DNA of 48,872 nucleotides from Eubacteriales bacterium. GTDB lineage: Bacteria; Bacillota; Clostridia; Christensenellales; UMGS416. The DNA is taken from NCBI GenBank assembly GCA_028693155.1, contig JAQUVY010000006.1:1-48872 (forward strand). Reading direction: 5' to 3'. Below, one piece after another: positions 24,812 through 33,503 of the stretch. Made by a program: the position numbers and the translations under genes. The notes below the pieces were generated by a model. The model worked only from the letters and a program-made list of their open reading frames with translations, was not told where the DNA came from and ran no database searches. Each line of letters begins with the position of its first letter. Position 1 is the first letter of the stretch.

Positions 24812-26871
24812 AACATTGCAAGCATACCAACATCGCAAAGGTACTGACCGTGACGTTGGCCGCGCTGGTCGTATGCAGCGGTGTGGGCGTGGCCGCCTAC
24901 GCAACCGGCCTGAAAAGCGGCACAGGCAACGCGAACACCGCGTCTTCCGGCACCGCGGCCGATCAGAACTATAAAGACGAAACCGTCTATGTGATCGCCG
25001 CAGCCGACGGCACCCCGCAAAAAGTGATCGTCAGCGATTGGCTGCGCAACAATACGGGCAGCGCTTCCCTCTCGGACTACAGCGAGCTGGGCGACGTCAC
25101 CAACGTAAACGGCGACGAGACCTACGTCATGAACGGCGAGCATATGCGCGTGTGGGACGCGCAGGGCGGCGACATCTGCTACCAGGGCGAAACCGACAAG
25201 GAACTGCCCGTCAGCCTGTCCGTGCAATACAAGCTGGACGGCGATCCTATTTCTCCTGAAGTGCTGGCCGGCAAAAGCGGCCGCATCACCATGCGCTTCA
25301 ACTACACCAACAACCAATCCGAGGTTGTGGAAATTGACGGCGAAAAGCAGACGGTGGTCGTCCCCTTCGCCATGATAACCGGAATGATTCTGGACAACGA
25401 CCGCTTCTCCAACATCACCGTGACCAACGGCAGAGTCATCAACGACGGCAACCGCACCATTGTGGCCGGATTCGCCATTCCCGGGCTGCAAAAGGACCTG
25501 GGGCTGGACGAGGACACGCTTTCGCTGCCTGAGTACGTGGAAATTTCCGCCGATGTAAAGGATTTTGCCCTGACCACCACGCTGACGCTGGCCAGCAACG
25601 GCGTGTTTGACGCAATGGACGCAGAAAAAACAGATAATTTGGATGAACTGTTCTCCTCCGTCGGTCAGCTTACCGACGCCATGGATCAGCTGATGGACGG
25701 CTCTTCGGCCCTTTACGGCGGCATGAGCACGCTTTTGGAAAAATCCGGTGACCTCATCAGCGGGATTGACCAGCTGGTCAGCGGGGCGAAAAAGCTGGCG
25801 GCCGGCGCAGGCGACGCAGACAACGGCGCTGCGCTGCTGCACACCAAGCTCTCCGAGTTGTCCGCCGGGCTGACCCAGTTGACTTCGAAAAACAGCGATC
25901 TGAACAACGGTGCCCAGCAGGTATTTGCCAGCTTGCTGAGCGCGGCCGACAGCCAAATTGCCGCCAGCGGCCTTACCCTTCCCAAACTGACCATGGAAAA
26001 CTACGCCACCGTGCTAAACGGCGCCATCGCTTCGCTGGATGAATCCTCCGTGCGCCAACAGGCCACCAACACGGCGCGCAGCCAGGTTGAGGCGGGCGTA
26101 CGCGCCCAGGAAGCCACCATTCGCGCCGGCGTGGAAGCCGCAGTGCGTCAAAGCGTTTTGGAGAATGTGCTGGCCGCCCAGCCAACGCCGATGACGGTGG
26201 CGCAGTACACCGCCGCGGTAAACGCGGGCACCATTGACCCCGCCGTGCAGACCCAGGTGGAAACCGCCGTTGATACGCAAATGAGCGGCAAGACCTCCAC
26301 CATCGACACGCAGACCGAAGCCAAAATACAATCCCTGATCTCCCAGCAGATGCAGGACCCCACCATACAAGGCAGAATCGAAGCCGCCGTTGCCGCCGCG
26401 AAAAAAGGTTCGGGCAGCCTGGCACAGCTCAAAGCGCAGCTGGACAATTATGATGTCTTCTATCAGGGCGTGCTTGCCTACACCTCCAATGCTTCCAAGG
26501 CATCCGATGGTGCTTCCCAGCTGCTGGCCGGCTCTAAAACGCTCAGCGACGGCGCGGCGCAGGTATCCGACGGTGCAAGCCAGCTTTATGCCGGGCTGCT
26601 GAAGCTGCAAAGCAGCAGCAGCGCGCTGACCAACGGCGTAACTGAACTGACCGACGGTGCCATGCAGCTCTCCGACGGGATAAAAGAGCTCAACGAAAAA
26701 GGTGTGCAGAAGCTGGTAGACGCCGCCGGCGGCGATCTGAAGGGCTTAACCACCCGCCTGCGCGCCACGCTGGATGTCACCAAGGACTATCGCTCCTTCA
26801 CCGGTGTTTCGGACGACATGAACGGAGACGTTAAGTTTGTCTACCGCACCGAGTCAGTGGGAAATAACTGA
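24808..26871 (+). CDS. Secreted heptad-repeat (X-X-X-Leu-X-X-Gly, YhgE-like) protein
   Basis: A 687-residue envelope protein with an N-terminal membrane or signal segment (about 10-31). A beta-rich domain spans roughly 55-270. The remainder holds Leu-Gly heptads of the type (Q/T)L-x-x-G-A, as in DGASQLLAGSKTLSDGA, also found in YhgE/Pip proteins that accompany MMPL or ABC exporters. It lacks the C-terminal five-span domain of full YhgE, so it ends outside. The gene overlaps the MMPL stop by 4 bases and is the last of the operon. I infer it forms an extracellular or wall-spanning arm for the transporter. Confidence 0.8.
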   Translation: MKHCKHTNIAKVLTVTLAALVVCSGVGVAAYATGLKSGTGNANTASSGTAADQNYKDETVYVIAAADGTPQKVIVSDWLRNNTGSASLSDYSELGDVTNVNGDETYVMNGEHMRVWDAQGGDICYQGETDKELPVSLSVQYKLDGDPISPEVLAGKSGRITMRFNYTNNQSEVVEIDGEKQTVVVPFAMITGMILDNDRFSNITVTNGRVINDGNRTIVAGFAIPGLQKDLGLDEDTLSLPEYVEISADVKDFALTTTLTLASNGVFDAMDAEKTDNLDELFSSVGQLTDAMDQLMDGSSALYGGMSTLLEKSGDLISGIDQLVSGAKKLAAGAGDADNGAALLHTKLSELSAGLTQLTSKNSDLNNGAQQVFASLLSAADSQIAASGLTLPKLTMENYATVLNGAIASLDESSVRQQATNTARSQVEAGVRAQEATIRAGVEAAVRQSVLENVLAAQPTPMTVAQYTAAVNAGTIDPAVQTQVETAVDTQMSGKTSTIDTQTEAKIQSLISQQMQDPTIQGRIEAAVAAAKKGSGSLAQLKAQLDNYDVFYQGVLAYTSNASKASDGASQLLAGSKTLSDGAAQVSDGASQLYAGLLKLQSSSSALTNGVTELTDGAMQLSDGIKELNEKGVQKLVDAAGGDLKGLTTRLRATLDVTKDYRSFTGVSDDMNGDVKFVYRTESVGNN

Positions 26872-26880
26872 TCTTTTCAC

Positions 26881-26923
26881 CAAAAAAGGCTTCCCGGCCA
26901 TGGCCGGGAAGCCTTTTTTATTT
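26881..26923. terminator. Bidirectional terminator between the export module and the esterase gene
   Basis: A perfect palindrome AAAAAAGGCTTCCCGGCC and its complement (26882-26919), with A-run and T-run on each side; it can serve both convergent genes. Confidence 0.93.
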
Positions 26924-26930
26924 TATGCGA

Positions 26931-28481
26931 TCAATGCTGCGCAGGTTGATCCTGCTCAAAGGGATTGGGCGCTACCTTGACGTGCAGCGCCATGAGGTCG
27001 TTGTCATGGTTGTGGCGAACCTCGCACTTCTCGTCGAAGATCATCGTGGCCTCGTCGCCGGGCTTGCACGCCGGCCACTGGGGCAGCAGCGCGTGGTTGG
27101 GGCTGCCGGTGCGGGCAAAGTTGACCCAAGCGCCGAACACCTGCTCCTCCAGCTGGTCAGACACGCCAACCTTGTTGCACACCGGAACTTTTTCCGCATT
27201 GTGGAACACATACGGGATCTCGGAGCAATGCCAGGCGGGCTTTCCGTTGTCATACGGGAACTCGTAGGCGAACAGATACGAATAGGTGGGCGACTGGGGA
27301 TGCTCGGCCTTGGCCGCAATGAACTTTTTGCTGGGCGCGCGGAAGAGTGAATCCACATCCAACAGATCGGCCAGATCCTTATTCGGATAGGTCTTCACAA
27401 ACAACGCGATCAGCTCCTGGGCATTGGCCGCGCCGAATTTCTCGGCGATCAGCGCCTGGATCTGCTCCTGCGTCATGTTGTGTTTATCCACGCTGCGGGC
27501 AAAGTTGAACTCGCCAAACGCAGTACCTACCATCACAGGAATGGTCTTGGCGTGCTCGGTAAAGCCCACTTCCAGCGGATCACCCACGTAGAAGTCGTTG
27601 GGGATGGGATTGCCGCCGATATACTCGCCCTGCTCCGCCAGAGGACGCGCCACCTTCATGTATGCTTCCACCATTTGGGCATAGGGCACTGTCTCCAGCT
27701 TTTCCGCATCGCCTTGGGCAAAACCCAGCTCCTTGAGCATGGCGTTAACGATCTTCGTGCCGTCGGTGCTGGGCGAATCGGTAAAGCCGTCAATTACGCC
27801 GCTTTGCACCACGCCCTTGTGGAACAGGCCGTCGGCGGAGGGGGTCTGCATGAGGCACCACACCTTCATGCCGCCGCCCGACTGACCAAAAATCGTAACA
27901 TTTTCCGGATCGCCGCCGAAGCTTGCGATGTTGTCGTGAATCCACTGTAGCGCGGCTACCATATCGGCGTTGCCGGCGTTGCCCGAGTTGGCGTATTTCT
28001 CGCCGAAGGATTCCAGATTCATATAGCCCAGGATGTTCAGGCGGTGGTTGAGCGAAACAACGACCACGTCGCCGTATTTGCTCATGTTCTCGCCTTCATA
28101 GGCCGCCTGCTCAATGGAGGAGCCCGCGGCAAAACCGCCGCCGTGCAGCCACACCATGACCGGCTTTTTCGCCCCGGCGTCCAAGGACTGGGTCCAGACG
28201 TTCAGATACTGGCAGTTCTCGTCCATCGGCCAGTAGCGGTGCGGCACCAGGATCTCGCCGTTGGGGGTGTCCTGCTGCATGAGCGGGCAAACGAACCCAT
28301 AGGACAGCGCATCCTTGATGCCCTCCCAGGGTTCCACCTCGGTAGGAGCCTGAAAGCGCTTCGCATCGGCATATTTAATGCCGTGAAAGGTATAAGTACC
28401 GTTGAGCAAATATCCGCGCAGCTTGCCGGCCTTGGTTTGCACCACAGGTTCATCGCGCGTGCACAAAAAACTTTTTGCCAT
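26931..28481 (-). CDS. Type B carboxylesterase
   Basis: A 516-residue alpha/beta hydrolase of the cholinesterase/carboxylesterase family, cytoplasmic since no signal peptide is seen. The oxyanion hole is HGGG at 113-116, the nucleophile is Ser201 in FGQSGGG, the acid is probably the Glu in GTAFGEF near 323, and the His is in PAWHCSEIPYVF near 410. All parts of the triad are present. It hydrolyses carboxylic esters of unknown type. The ATG at 28481 follows GGGGG. It is divergent from a MarR regulator whose operator palindrome lies between, suggesting MarR control. A bidirectional terminator ends it. Confidence 0.93.
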   Translation of the reverse strand: MAKSFLCTRDEPVVQTKAGKLRGYLLNGTYTFHGIKYADAKRFQAPTEVEPWEGIKDALSYGFVCPLMQQDTPNGEILVPHRYWPMDENCQYLNVWTQSLDAGAKKPVMVWLHGGGFAAGSSIEQAAYEGENMSKYGDVVVVSLNHRLNILGYMNLESFGEKYANSGNAGNADMVAALQWIHDNIASFGGDPENVTIFGQSGGGMKVWCLMQTPSADGLFHKGVVQSGVIDGFTDSPSTDGTKIVNAMLKELGFAQGDAEKLETVPYAQMVEAYMKVARPLAEQGEYIGGNPIPNDFYVGDPLEVGFTEHAKTIPVMVGTAFGEFNFARSVDKHNMTQEQIQALIAEKFGAANAQELIALFVKTYPNKDLADLLDVDSLFRAPSKKFIAAKAEHPQSPTYSYLFAYEFPYDNGKPAWHCSEIPYVFHNAEKVPVCNKVGVSDQLEEQVFGAWVNFARTGSPNHALLPQWPACKPGDEATMIFDEKCEVRHNHDNDLMALHVKVAPNPFEQDQPAQH

Positions 28482-28561
28482 TGGATCTTTTCCCCCTTAT
28501 TGCAAATGGAAACGCGCCGCCTTCGCACGGGCGCAAAAGGTACTACGCATTTCTTTAATTA

Positions 28562-28590
28562 ATTTTATCAAGATACATCACGATTTGCAA
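28562..28590 (-). promoter_or_regulatory. Promoter of the carboxylesterase gene
   Basis: Minus strand: TTGCAA (28590-28585), a 17-base spacer and TAAAAT (28567-28562). It lies about 20 bases from the divergent MarR promoter. Confidence 0.65.
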
Positions 28591-28605
28591 GGCGCAAAAA
28601 AAAGT

Positions 28606-28646
28606 TTGACGCCCATTGACAAAAGCAGTAAACTTCAACTGTTGAA
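28606..28646 (+). promoter_or_regulatory. MarR-gene promoter with overlapping palindromic operator
   Basis: TTGACG (28606-28611), a 17-base spacer and TAAACT (28629-28634). The perfect dyad TTCAACTGTTGAA (28634-28646) begins at the last base of the -10, over the start site. This is a typical MarR self-repression site. A second TTGACA (28616-28621) is also present. Confidence 0.65.
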
Positions 28647-28670
28647 TCTTCATCATTTGGAGTTTTGTTT

Positions 28671-29102
28671 ATGGATTTCCATCAGGTCAATCTTTTATGC
28701 CGTTATGCGCGGGAATACGGGCACAGCCGCATCCGCGACGCGGGCGTTTCCGATACGGAGCATCAGATCTGCGCGTTTCTCTATGCGCATGAGGAGCTTT
28801 CTCAGGACGACGTGGCCGGTGCTCTGCTGCTGGACAAAACCACGGTGGCCAAGGCTCTTCATTCGCTGGAAAGCCGGAGGCTCATCACGCGCCGCCCCAA
28901 CCCGGAAAACCGGCGCAAAAACCTGCTGTACCTCACCGAGGCGGGCAAAACCGCCATCGCCGACGTGGTGCACGTCTATGACGAATGGCTGGCGCGGATC
29001 AGCGCGTGCCTGACGCCGCGCGAGCAGCAGCTTTTCGACGAATACGTTCAGCGCTTGCTGACCGCATCCAAAAATATGATTCAGGAGGATATTCAGCCAT
29101 GA
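28671..29102 (+). CDS. MarR-family transcriptional regulator
   Basis: A 143-residue winged-helix regulator. The recognition region is DDVAGALLLDKTTVAKALHSLESRR, followed by a wing with RPNPENRRKNLLYLTEAGK, both characteristic of MarR proteins (the D-x-R wing is DPEN-R here NPENRRK). It starts at ATG 28671 with TTGGAG at 8 bases. It overlaps the next gene by ATGA. Its probable operator is the palindrome at 28634-28646, which covers its own promoter and lies near the esterase promoter, so the esterase and the split-barrel flavoprotein may be its regulon. The ligand is not known. Confidence 0.93.
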   Translation: MDFHQVNLLCRYAREYGHSRIRDAGVSDTEHQICAFLYAHEELSQDDVAGALLLDKTTVAKALHSLESRRLITRRPNPENRRKNLLYLTEAGKTAIADVVHVYDEWLARISACLTPREQQLFDEYVQRLLTASKNMIQEDIQP

Positions 29103-30019
29103 GTTCGTTTAAAAATCTGCGTATCGTGGACAACTTCTATCAGACCTCCGCCTTTTTCCCCATGCCGACGGTGCTCATCTCCACCCTGGCCGATGACGGC
29201 AGCACCACCATTGGCTCCTACTCGCTGTGCTTCCCCTACTATATCGCGGGCAAGGACTATTACGCCATGCTGCTGGAATGCCGCAACAGCTCCAACACCG
29301 CGCAAAATCTGCTCAAGCGGGGCGTATGCGCGCTGAACTTCATTGAAGACGCGCCCGCCGACTTTAAGGAAGCGGTTCGCCTGGGTTTTCCCGGCGAAAC
29401 CAGCAAGGAAAAAATGAACGCCTGCCCGCTGGTGCTGGAAGACGGACAGGCCGAGGGCACCCGCCCCAAGGTGGTGCAAAAGGCGTATCAGGTGTTTGAA
29501 TGCAGCTGGGACGACACGCTGGAAAACGCTTTTGAGGATCGCGTCCGCGCCGGCCAGCTGGAGGGCATCGATCCGCCCTATCGCAGCTTTAACGGCATCA
29601 CCAGCAAATTCGGCTGTCACTTTATCCTGCGCATCGACCGTATTCTGATGAAGGAAAAATATCACGACGCCATCATCAACGGCGTAAGGGCCTCAGCTTT
29701 TCCCCGCGTGCCGGTGGACTACGGCTATCGCGACAGCACCAACTTTTGGTACACGCGCTTCCGCCGCCCCATTGCGGCAAAGATCCCCGTGGGCAAGGAG
29801 GCGGACATTCAATCCGTCCTGTATGCCGCCAACCGCATGGACGACAAGATCAAGTTTACCGAAGGCGCCTGCAAAATGATGACCCGTGTGCCGCGGGTGT
29901 TCTTGAAAGTGGCGCTGCAGGGCTGCGTGGACTGGGCGCGGGAAAACGGCGTGACGCTCATCAATGAGGAGCACATGAAGATCATCAACGACAAGCGCGC
30001 CAAAGAAAAGAACAAATAA
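29099..30019 (+). CDS. Split-barrel FMN-binding flavoprotein (flavin-reductase-like)
   Basis: A 306-residue protein with a flavin-reductase-like split-barrel domain in the first 190 residues. It has FPMPTVLISTLADDGSTTIGSYSLCFPYYI near the start, typical of FMN-binding flavin reductase folds, then NTAQNLLKRGVCALNFIE and GITSKFGCHFILRIDRIL. The last 110 residues, ending in a basic tail, contain RFRRPIAAKIPVGK and a FTEGACKMMTRVPRVF segment that I do not recognise. Its start overlaps the MarR stop (ATGA) with GGAGG before. Probable role: reduction of a small molecule; the electron donor is unclear. Confidence 0.8.
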   Translation: MSSFKNLRIVDNFYQTSAFFPMPTVLISTLADDGSTTIGSYSLCFPYYIAGKDYYAMLLECRNSSNTAQNLLKRGVCALNFIEDAPADFKEAVRLGFPGETSKEKMNACPLVLEDGQAEGTRPKVVQKAYQVFECSWDDTLENAFEDRVRAGQLEGIDPPYRSFNGITSKFGCHFILRIDRILMKEKYHDAIINGVRASAFPRVPVDYGYRDSTNFWYTRFRRPIAAKIPVGKEADIQSVLYAANRMDDKIKFTEGACKMMTRVPRVFLKVALQGCVDWARENGVTLINEEHMKIINDKRAKEKNK

Positions 30020-30038
30020 CACAGCGGCCGCAACAAAC

Positions 30039-30084
30039 AAAACCCGCCCGGGAGCACCACAGGGTACTCTTGGGCGGGTTTTTA
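30039..30084. terminator. Terminator after the split-barrel flavoprotein
   Basis: AAAACCCGCCC / GGGCGGGTTTT with loop GGGAGC...CTCTT, followed by TTTTT on the plus strand and an A-run upstream, so it may also end the HIT pseudogene transcript. Confidence 0.88.
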
Positions 30085-30111
30085 TCGCTTGCCAAAGCTT
30101 AGGCTCGTCGT

Positions 30112-30525
30112 CTATCTGAACCGCAGTTTCTCATATACCTCTGCAACATCCTCAGCCGCACCGGGAAATAGAGGCCGCTCCCCCCTTGCGCCCAACCCGT
30201 CCTGTTCCCGTCTGGGAATGAGGTGCACAGGGAAATGGGGCAAGGATTGCCCTGCCGCTTCGCCGCTTGCGCTCATCAAATCAACACCCTGGTATCCGCA
30301 ATCGTTGACAAGATGGTTTGACACCTTCTTTACCGTAAGAAAAACCCGGTTTAAAAGCGTCTCATCGCAATCCAATATGCTTGTGACATGCGCCTTCGGG
30401 ATAACCAAAATATGGCCGTCAACATCCATTGCCGTGTCCAGAATCGCCAAGGTCTGGTCATCTTCCTATACCCGAAGGCCCCGAATGTCTCCCCGCGCAA
30501 TTTTGCAAAATACGCAGTCTTCCAT
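30112..30525 (-). pseudogene. HIT-family protein, decayed (amber codon and lost active-site histidine)
   Basis: The frame from ATG 30525 to the stop at 30112 is 138 codons with a TAG at codon 20 (30468-30466). Before it: MEDCVFCKIARGDIRG, a canonical HIT N-terminus with its paired Cys. After it: EDDQTLAILDTAMDVDGHILVIPKAH, equally canonical, so the TAG stands where the family has Tyr in Y-E-D. The active motif should be H-x-H-x-H, but reads PHFPVHLIP: the central, nucleophilic His is a Pro. Two independent lesions suggest a pseudogene and not a base-call error. AGGAG lies 5 bases before the ATG. Confidence 0.85.
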
Positions 30526-30588
30526 TGGATCTCCTGCTTTTTATTGACCGGTCAGAGCGTTGCAGTCGGCCGAAAAGATTTTTCAATG

Positions 30589-30620
30589 AGGCGCGCGGCT
30601 GCCTCCCGGCGAAAGCCGCG
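30589..30620 (-). terminator. Possible terminator of the recN operon
   Basis: Minus strand hairpin GCGCGGCT / AGCCGCGC, 24 bases past the oxidoreductase stop. The T-run after it is weak (CATTGAAAAATCTTTT), so it may only slow transcription. Confidence 0.4.
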
Positions 30621-30643
30621 CCGCGCACATACAAAATTTACCG

Positions 30644-31762
30644 TCAGTCCCCCACCTGCGCCCACTCCTGCGCCGTCATATTCTCCGGCAGCATGGGCGG
30701 GATCTCCGTGGTGCTGCGCAGGCGATATTCGATGCCCTCCCGGCAGCTGTCCTCAAAGGCCTCCATGGCATCCAGCACATGATAAAGCTGGCGGCCATGG
30801 GCACGGGGCGTACGCCCGTTGCGAATGGCGCAGGCCAGGTCGGCCACGCCCATGCCGCGGGTGTTGTCGGAAAAGCCCTCCAGCGGAATCTCCTCAAAGC
30901 TCTCCATCCCCGGGCAAAACACGCGCACCGGGCCGTGGAACGTGTCCGGGTCGGGCACACACAGCGTACCCTGCGTGCCATAGATCTCAATATGCGGCAG
31001 GTTGGCCTTCCACACGTCAAAGGACATCATCATGTTGGCGATGGCTCCGGATTTAAAATTGATGAGCCCGGCCACATGGGTGGACACCTCCACATCAATG
31101 ACCTGACCGTATTTTGTCTTGTTGGTGATGGTGCGCTGGTCAAACCCGCGCCCCACCGAGCCCATCACCGAATCAATGGGTCCCAGCAGATGCGTTAGAG
31201 CCGTGAGATAATACGGCCCCATGTCCATCATGGGACCGGCTCCGGGCTTGTAATAATACTCTGGGTCGGGATGCCAGCTTTCGTGACCATGGCAGGTCAT
31301 GAAAGCCACCGCGGACAACGGTTTGCCGATACGGCCCGACTCCAACACCCGCCGGGCGGTCTGCAGACCCGCGCCCAAAAAGGTATCCGGCGCGCCGGCA
31401 ATGAGCAAATTCTTTTTCTCGGCCAGCCGCAGAAGCTTGGCACCTTCTTCTCGGGCCATGGCCAAAGGTTTCTCGGTGTAAAGGTGCTTGCCGCTCTCCA
31501 GAATTTTGCGATTCAGGCGGGCGTGCTCTGAGGGCTGGGTCAGGTTTACCACAATGGAAACCGCCTCATCGGCCAGCACATCGTCCTCGGTGGGATAGAT
31601 CACCGGAATACCATAGGTATCCTGCGCGTATTTTGCGCGTTGGGGAATGAGATCGCATACCCCCTTGAGCGTCACCAGATTGTTGAGAACGCGCGTCAGG
31701 CTGGGAAAATAAATCCTCGTAATATCCCCGCAGCCAATGACGGCGATGACCGTTTTTTCCAT
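30644..31762 (-). CDS. Gfo/Idh/MocA-family oxidoreductase
   Basis: A 372-residue NAD(P)-dependent sugar or polyol oxidoreductase. The Rossmann loop IAVIGCGDITRIYF lies at the N-terminus, the catalytic Lys is in TEKPLA near residue 97, and the second domain opens near 125. The usual D-x-G-x-H motif reads MDMGPYYLTAL near residue 180, with Tyr at the His place. The substrate is unknown. The ATG at 31762 is one base beyond the recN stop, so it is transcribed as a tail of the nadK-argR-recN operon. That pairing is not a conserved one I recognise and may be local. Confidence 0.9.
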   Translation of the reverse strand: MEKTVIAVIGCGDITRIYFPSLTRVLNNLVTLKGVCDLIPQRAKYAQDTYGIPVIYPTEDDVLADEAVSIVVNLTQPSEHARLNRKILESGKHLYTEKPLAMAREEGAKLLRLAEKKNLLIAGAPDTFLGAGLQTARRVLESGRIGKPLSAVAFMTCHGHESWHPDPEYYYKPGAGPMMDMGPYYLTALTHLLGPIDSVMGSVGRGFDQRTITNKTKYGQVIDVEVSTHVAGLINFKSGAIANMMMSFDVWKANLPHIEIYGTQGTLCVPDPDTFHGPVRVFCPGMESFEEIPLEGFSDNTRGMGVADLACAIRNGRTPRAHGRQLYHVLDAMEAFEDSCREGIEYRLRSTTEIPPMLPENMTAQEWAQVGD

Positions 31763-31763
31763 T

Positions 31764-33488
31764 TTATTCCCCTCTCTCGGCGCTCTCCTGCGTCGCTGTG
31801 CTTTTATACGCCCGGCACCAGGCCAGCATCTCCCGTGCGTGCTCCAGACCCGTCTGCGTGACTTCGCCGCCCACCAGGCGGCCGATCTCGGCAGCGCGCG
31901 CGTCCCCCTCTACCGGGGTGACCGACGTTGTTGTGCGCACGCCGTCGGTATTTTTTTCGATGTAAAAATGGTGATCTCCCATGGCGGCGATGACCGCCGT
32001 GTGGGTGACGCAGATCACCTGATGGCGCGCGGCGATCTCGCACAGCTTCTGCGCGACCACCCGCGCCATTTTCCCCGATATTCCCGTGTCGATCTCGTCG
32101 AAGATCAACGTGGGAATGGCATCGGCTCCGGCGGTAATATTCTTCAGCGCCAGCATGATGCGGCTCATTTCACCGCCGGAAGCGGTGCGCGCCAAGGGCT
32201 TCAGATCCTCTCCCGGGTTGGGGCTGATGAGAAAGCGCACGTCATCCCGCCCGTGGGCAGTCATGGCGTCCTCCGGCAGCAGGGCAAAGGCCACCGCGAA
32301 CCGCGCGTGCGGCATCCCCAGCTCTTTCAGCTGCTCCAAAATGCGCTTTTCAAAGCGCTCGGCACTTTTTTTGCGCAGGGCGGTCAGCCGCTGGGCACAG
32401 GCAAGCGCGGTCTTCCGGGTTTTGTCAAGCTTTGCGGTCAGTTCCTCCAGTCGGGCGTCGGCGTTTTCAATGTCGTACAGCTCGCCGGCCATTTTCGCCC
32501 GCGCAGCCAGCACCTCTTCCACGCTTTTGCCGTATTTGCGCTCCAGCCTGCGGATCAGCTCACTGCGCGACACCAGCTCGTCCAGCTCGCCCTCGTCATA
32601 TTCCAACGTTTCCGCCAACGCGCGCAGCTCCCCGGTTAAGTCCTCCATCTGATAATAGACCTGATCGGTCTTCTCCTGCAAAGCGGCATATTCCGGCGAC
32701 AGACCGGCGATCCGTCCCAGGGCTTGGCTGGCTTCTCCGGTCAGATCCAACGCACTGGCGCCATCCTTGCGGCCTTGATACAGCTCCCCCAGCGCGGCGC
32801 TCACCGCCTGGGCGATCTCCTCGGCATGGCGCAGAAACTCAATCCGGCTGTTGGTCTCTTCTTCCTCGCCGACCTTCAGGCGCGCCGTATCGATCTCTTC
32901 TATTTGATAGCGCAAAATATCCGCCCGGCGCAGGCGTTCATCCGCGCTGCCATAGAGGCTGTCCATCTCTTTTTTCGCCTGGGAGAAAGCACGGTATGCC
33001 TCCCGCATCTCACCGGCAGGCGAAACCAACGCCGCCCCGGCAAAGCCGTCCAGCATACCGCGGTGCAGCGTTTCATCCAGCAGGGACTGGTGCTCGTGCT
33101 GCCCCAAAATATCAATCAGCCGGGCGGTGATGCCGCGCAGCTGCCCCAGCGGCACAATATAGCCGTTGACCCGGCATACGTTGCGCCCCGCAGCGGTCAG
33201 CCGACGGGTCAAAACCAGTTCATCGCCGTCGTAGATCTCCAGCTCTTCCAGAGCGGCGCGCACCTCGGGCAGGCCGGCGATCTGAAACACCGCCTCCACC
33301 ACCGCCTCGCTGCACCCGGTCTTGATGATATCCCGATCGGCTCGCACGCCCAACGCCAAATTCATCGCGTCGATAATGATGGATTTTCCCGCGCCGGTTT
33401 CTCCGGTCAAAATGTTGAGGCCGGAGTCAAAGTCGATCTCGGCGCGCTCAATCAAGGCAATGTTTTGGATACACAGCTTGCTCAGCAT
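31764..33488 (-). CDS. recN: DNA repair protein RecN
   Basis: A 574-residue SMC-like ATPase that helps start repair of double-strand breaks. Walker A is GETGAGKS at 29-36, the middle (about 150-370) is a coiled-coil arm rich in Glu, Leu and Arg, and the C-terminal half has the signature TASGGEMSR and Walker B LIFDEIDTGISG. Length and order match the family. The ATG at 33488 is preceded by AAGGAG with 7 bases. It follows argR in the classical nadK-argR-recN order found across Bacillota. Confidence 0.97.
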   Translation of the reverse strand: MLSKLCIQNIALIERAEIDFDSGLNILTGETGAGKSIIIDAMNLALGVRADRDIIKTGCSEAVVEAVFQIAGLPEVRAALEELEIYDGDELVLTRRLTAAGRNVCRVNGYIVPLGQLRGITARLIDILGQHEHQSLLDETLHRGMLDGFAGAALVSPAGEMREAYRAFSQAKKEMDSLYGSADERLRRADILRYQIEEIDTARLKVGEEEETNSRIEFLRHAEEIAQAVSAALGELYQGRKDGASALDLTGEASQALGRIAGLSPEYAALQEKTDQVYYQMEDLTGELRALAETLEYDEGELDELVSRSELIRRLERKYGKSVEEVLAARAKMAGELYDIENADARLEELTAKLDKTRKTALACAQRLTALRKKSAERFEKRILEQLKELGMPHARFAVAFALLPEDAMTAHGRDDVRFLISPNPGEDLKPLARTASGGEMSRIMLALKNITAGADAIPTLIFDEIDTGISGKMARVVAQKLCEIAARHQVICVTHTAVIAAMGDHHFYIEKNTDGVRTTTSVTPVEGDARAAEIGRLVGGEVTQTGLEHAREMLAWCRAYKSTATQESAERGE

Positions 33489-33503
33489 ACCGAAGCTCCT
33501 TTT

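Noticed and set aside
1861-30525. Recoding of UAG as an amino acid, on the basis of TAG codons in DUF4190 and HIT genes
   Set aside because: At least eight intact genes here stop normally at TAG: the larger nucleoside permease, tmk, cotH, DUF6440, tetR, the UroD-type, the transglutaminase-like and the AKR gene. The HIT gene also lost its catalytic His, which recoding does not explain.
30545-30554. Palindrome TGACCGGTCA upstream of the HIT pseudogene as an operator
   Set aside because: Ten bases of symmetry in GC-rich DNA is weak evidence, and no promoter boxes with good spacing surround it.
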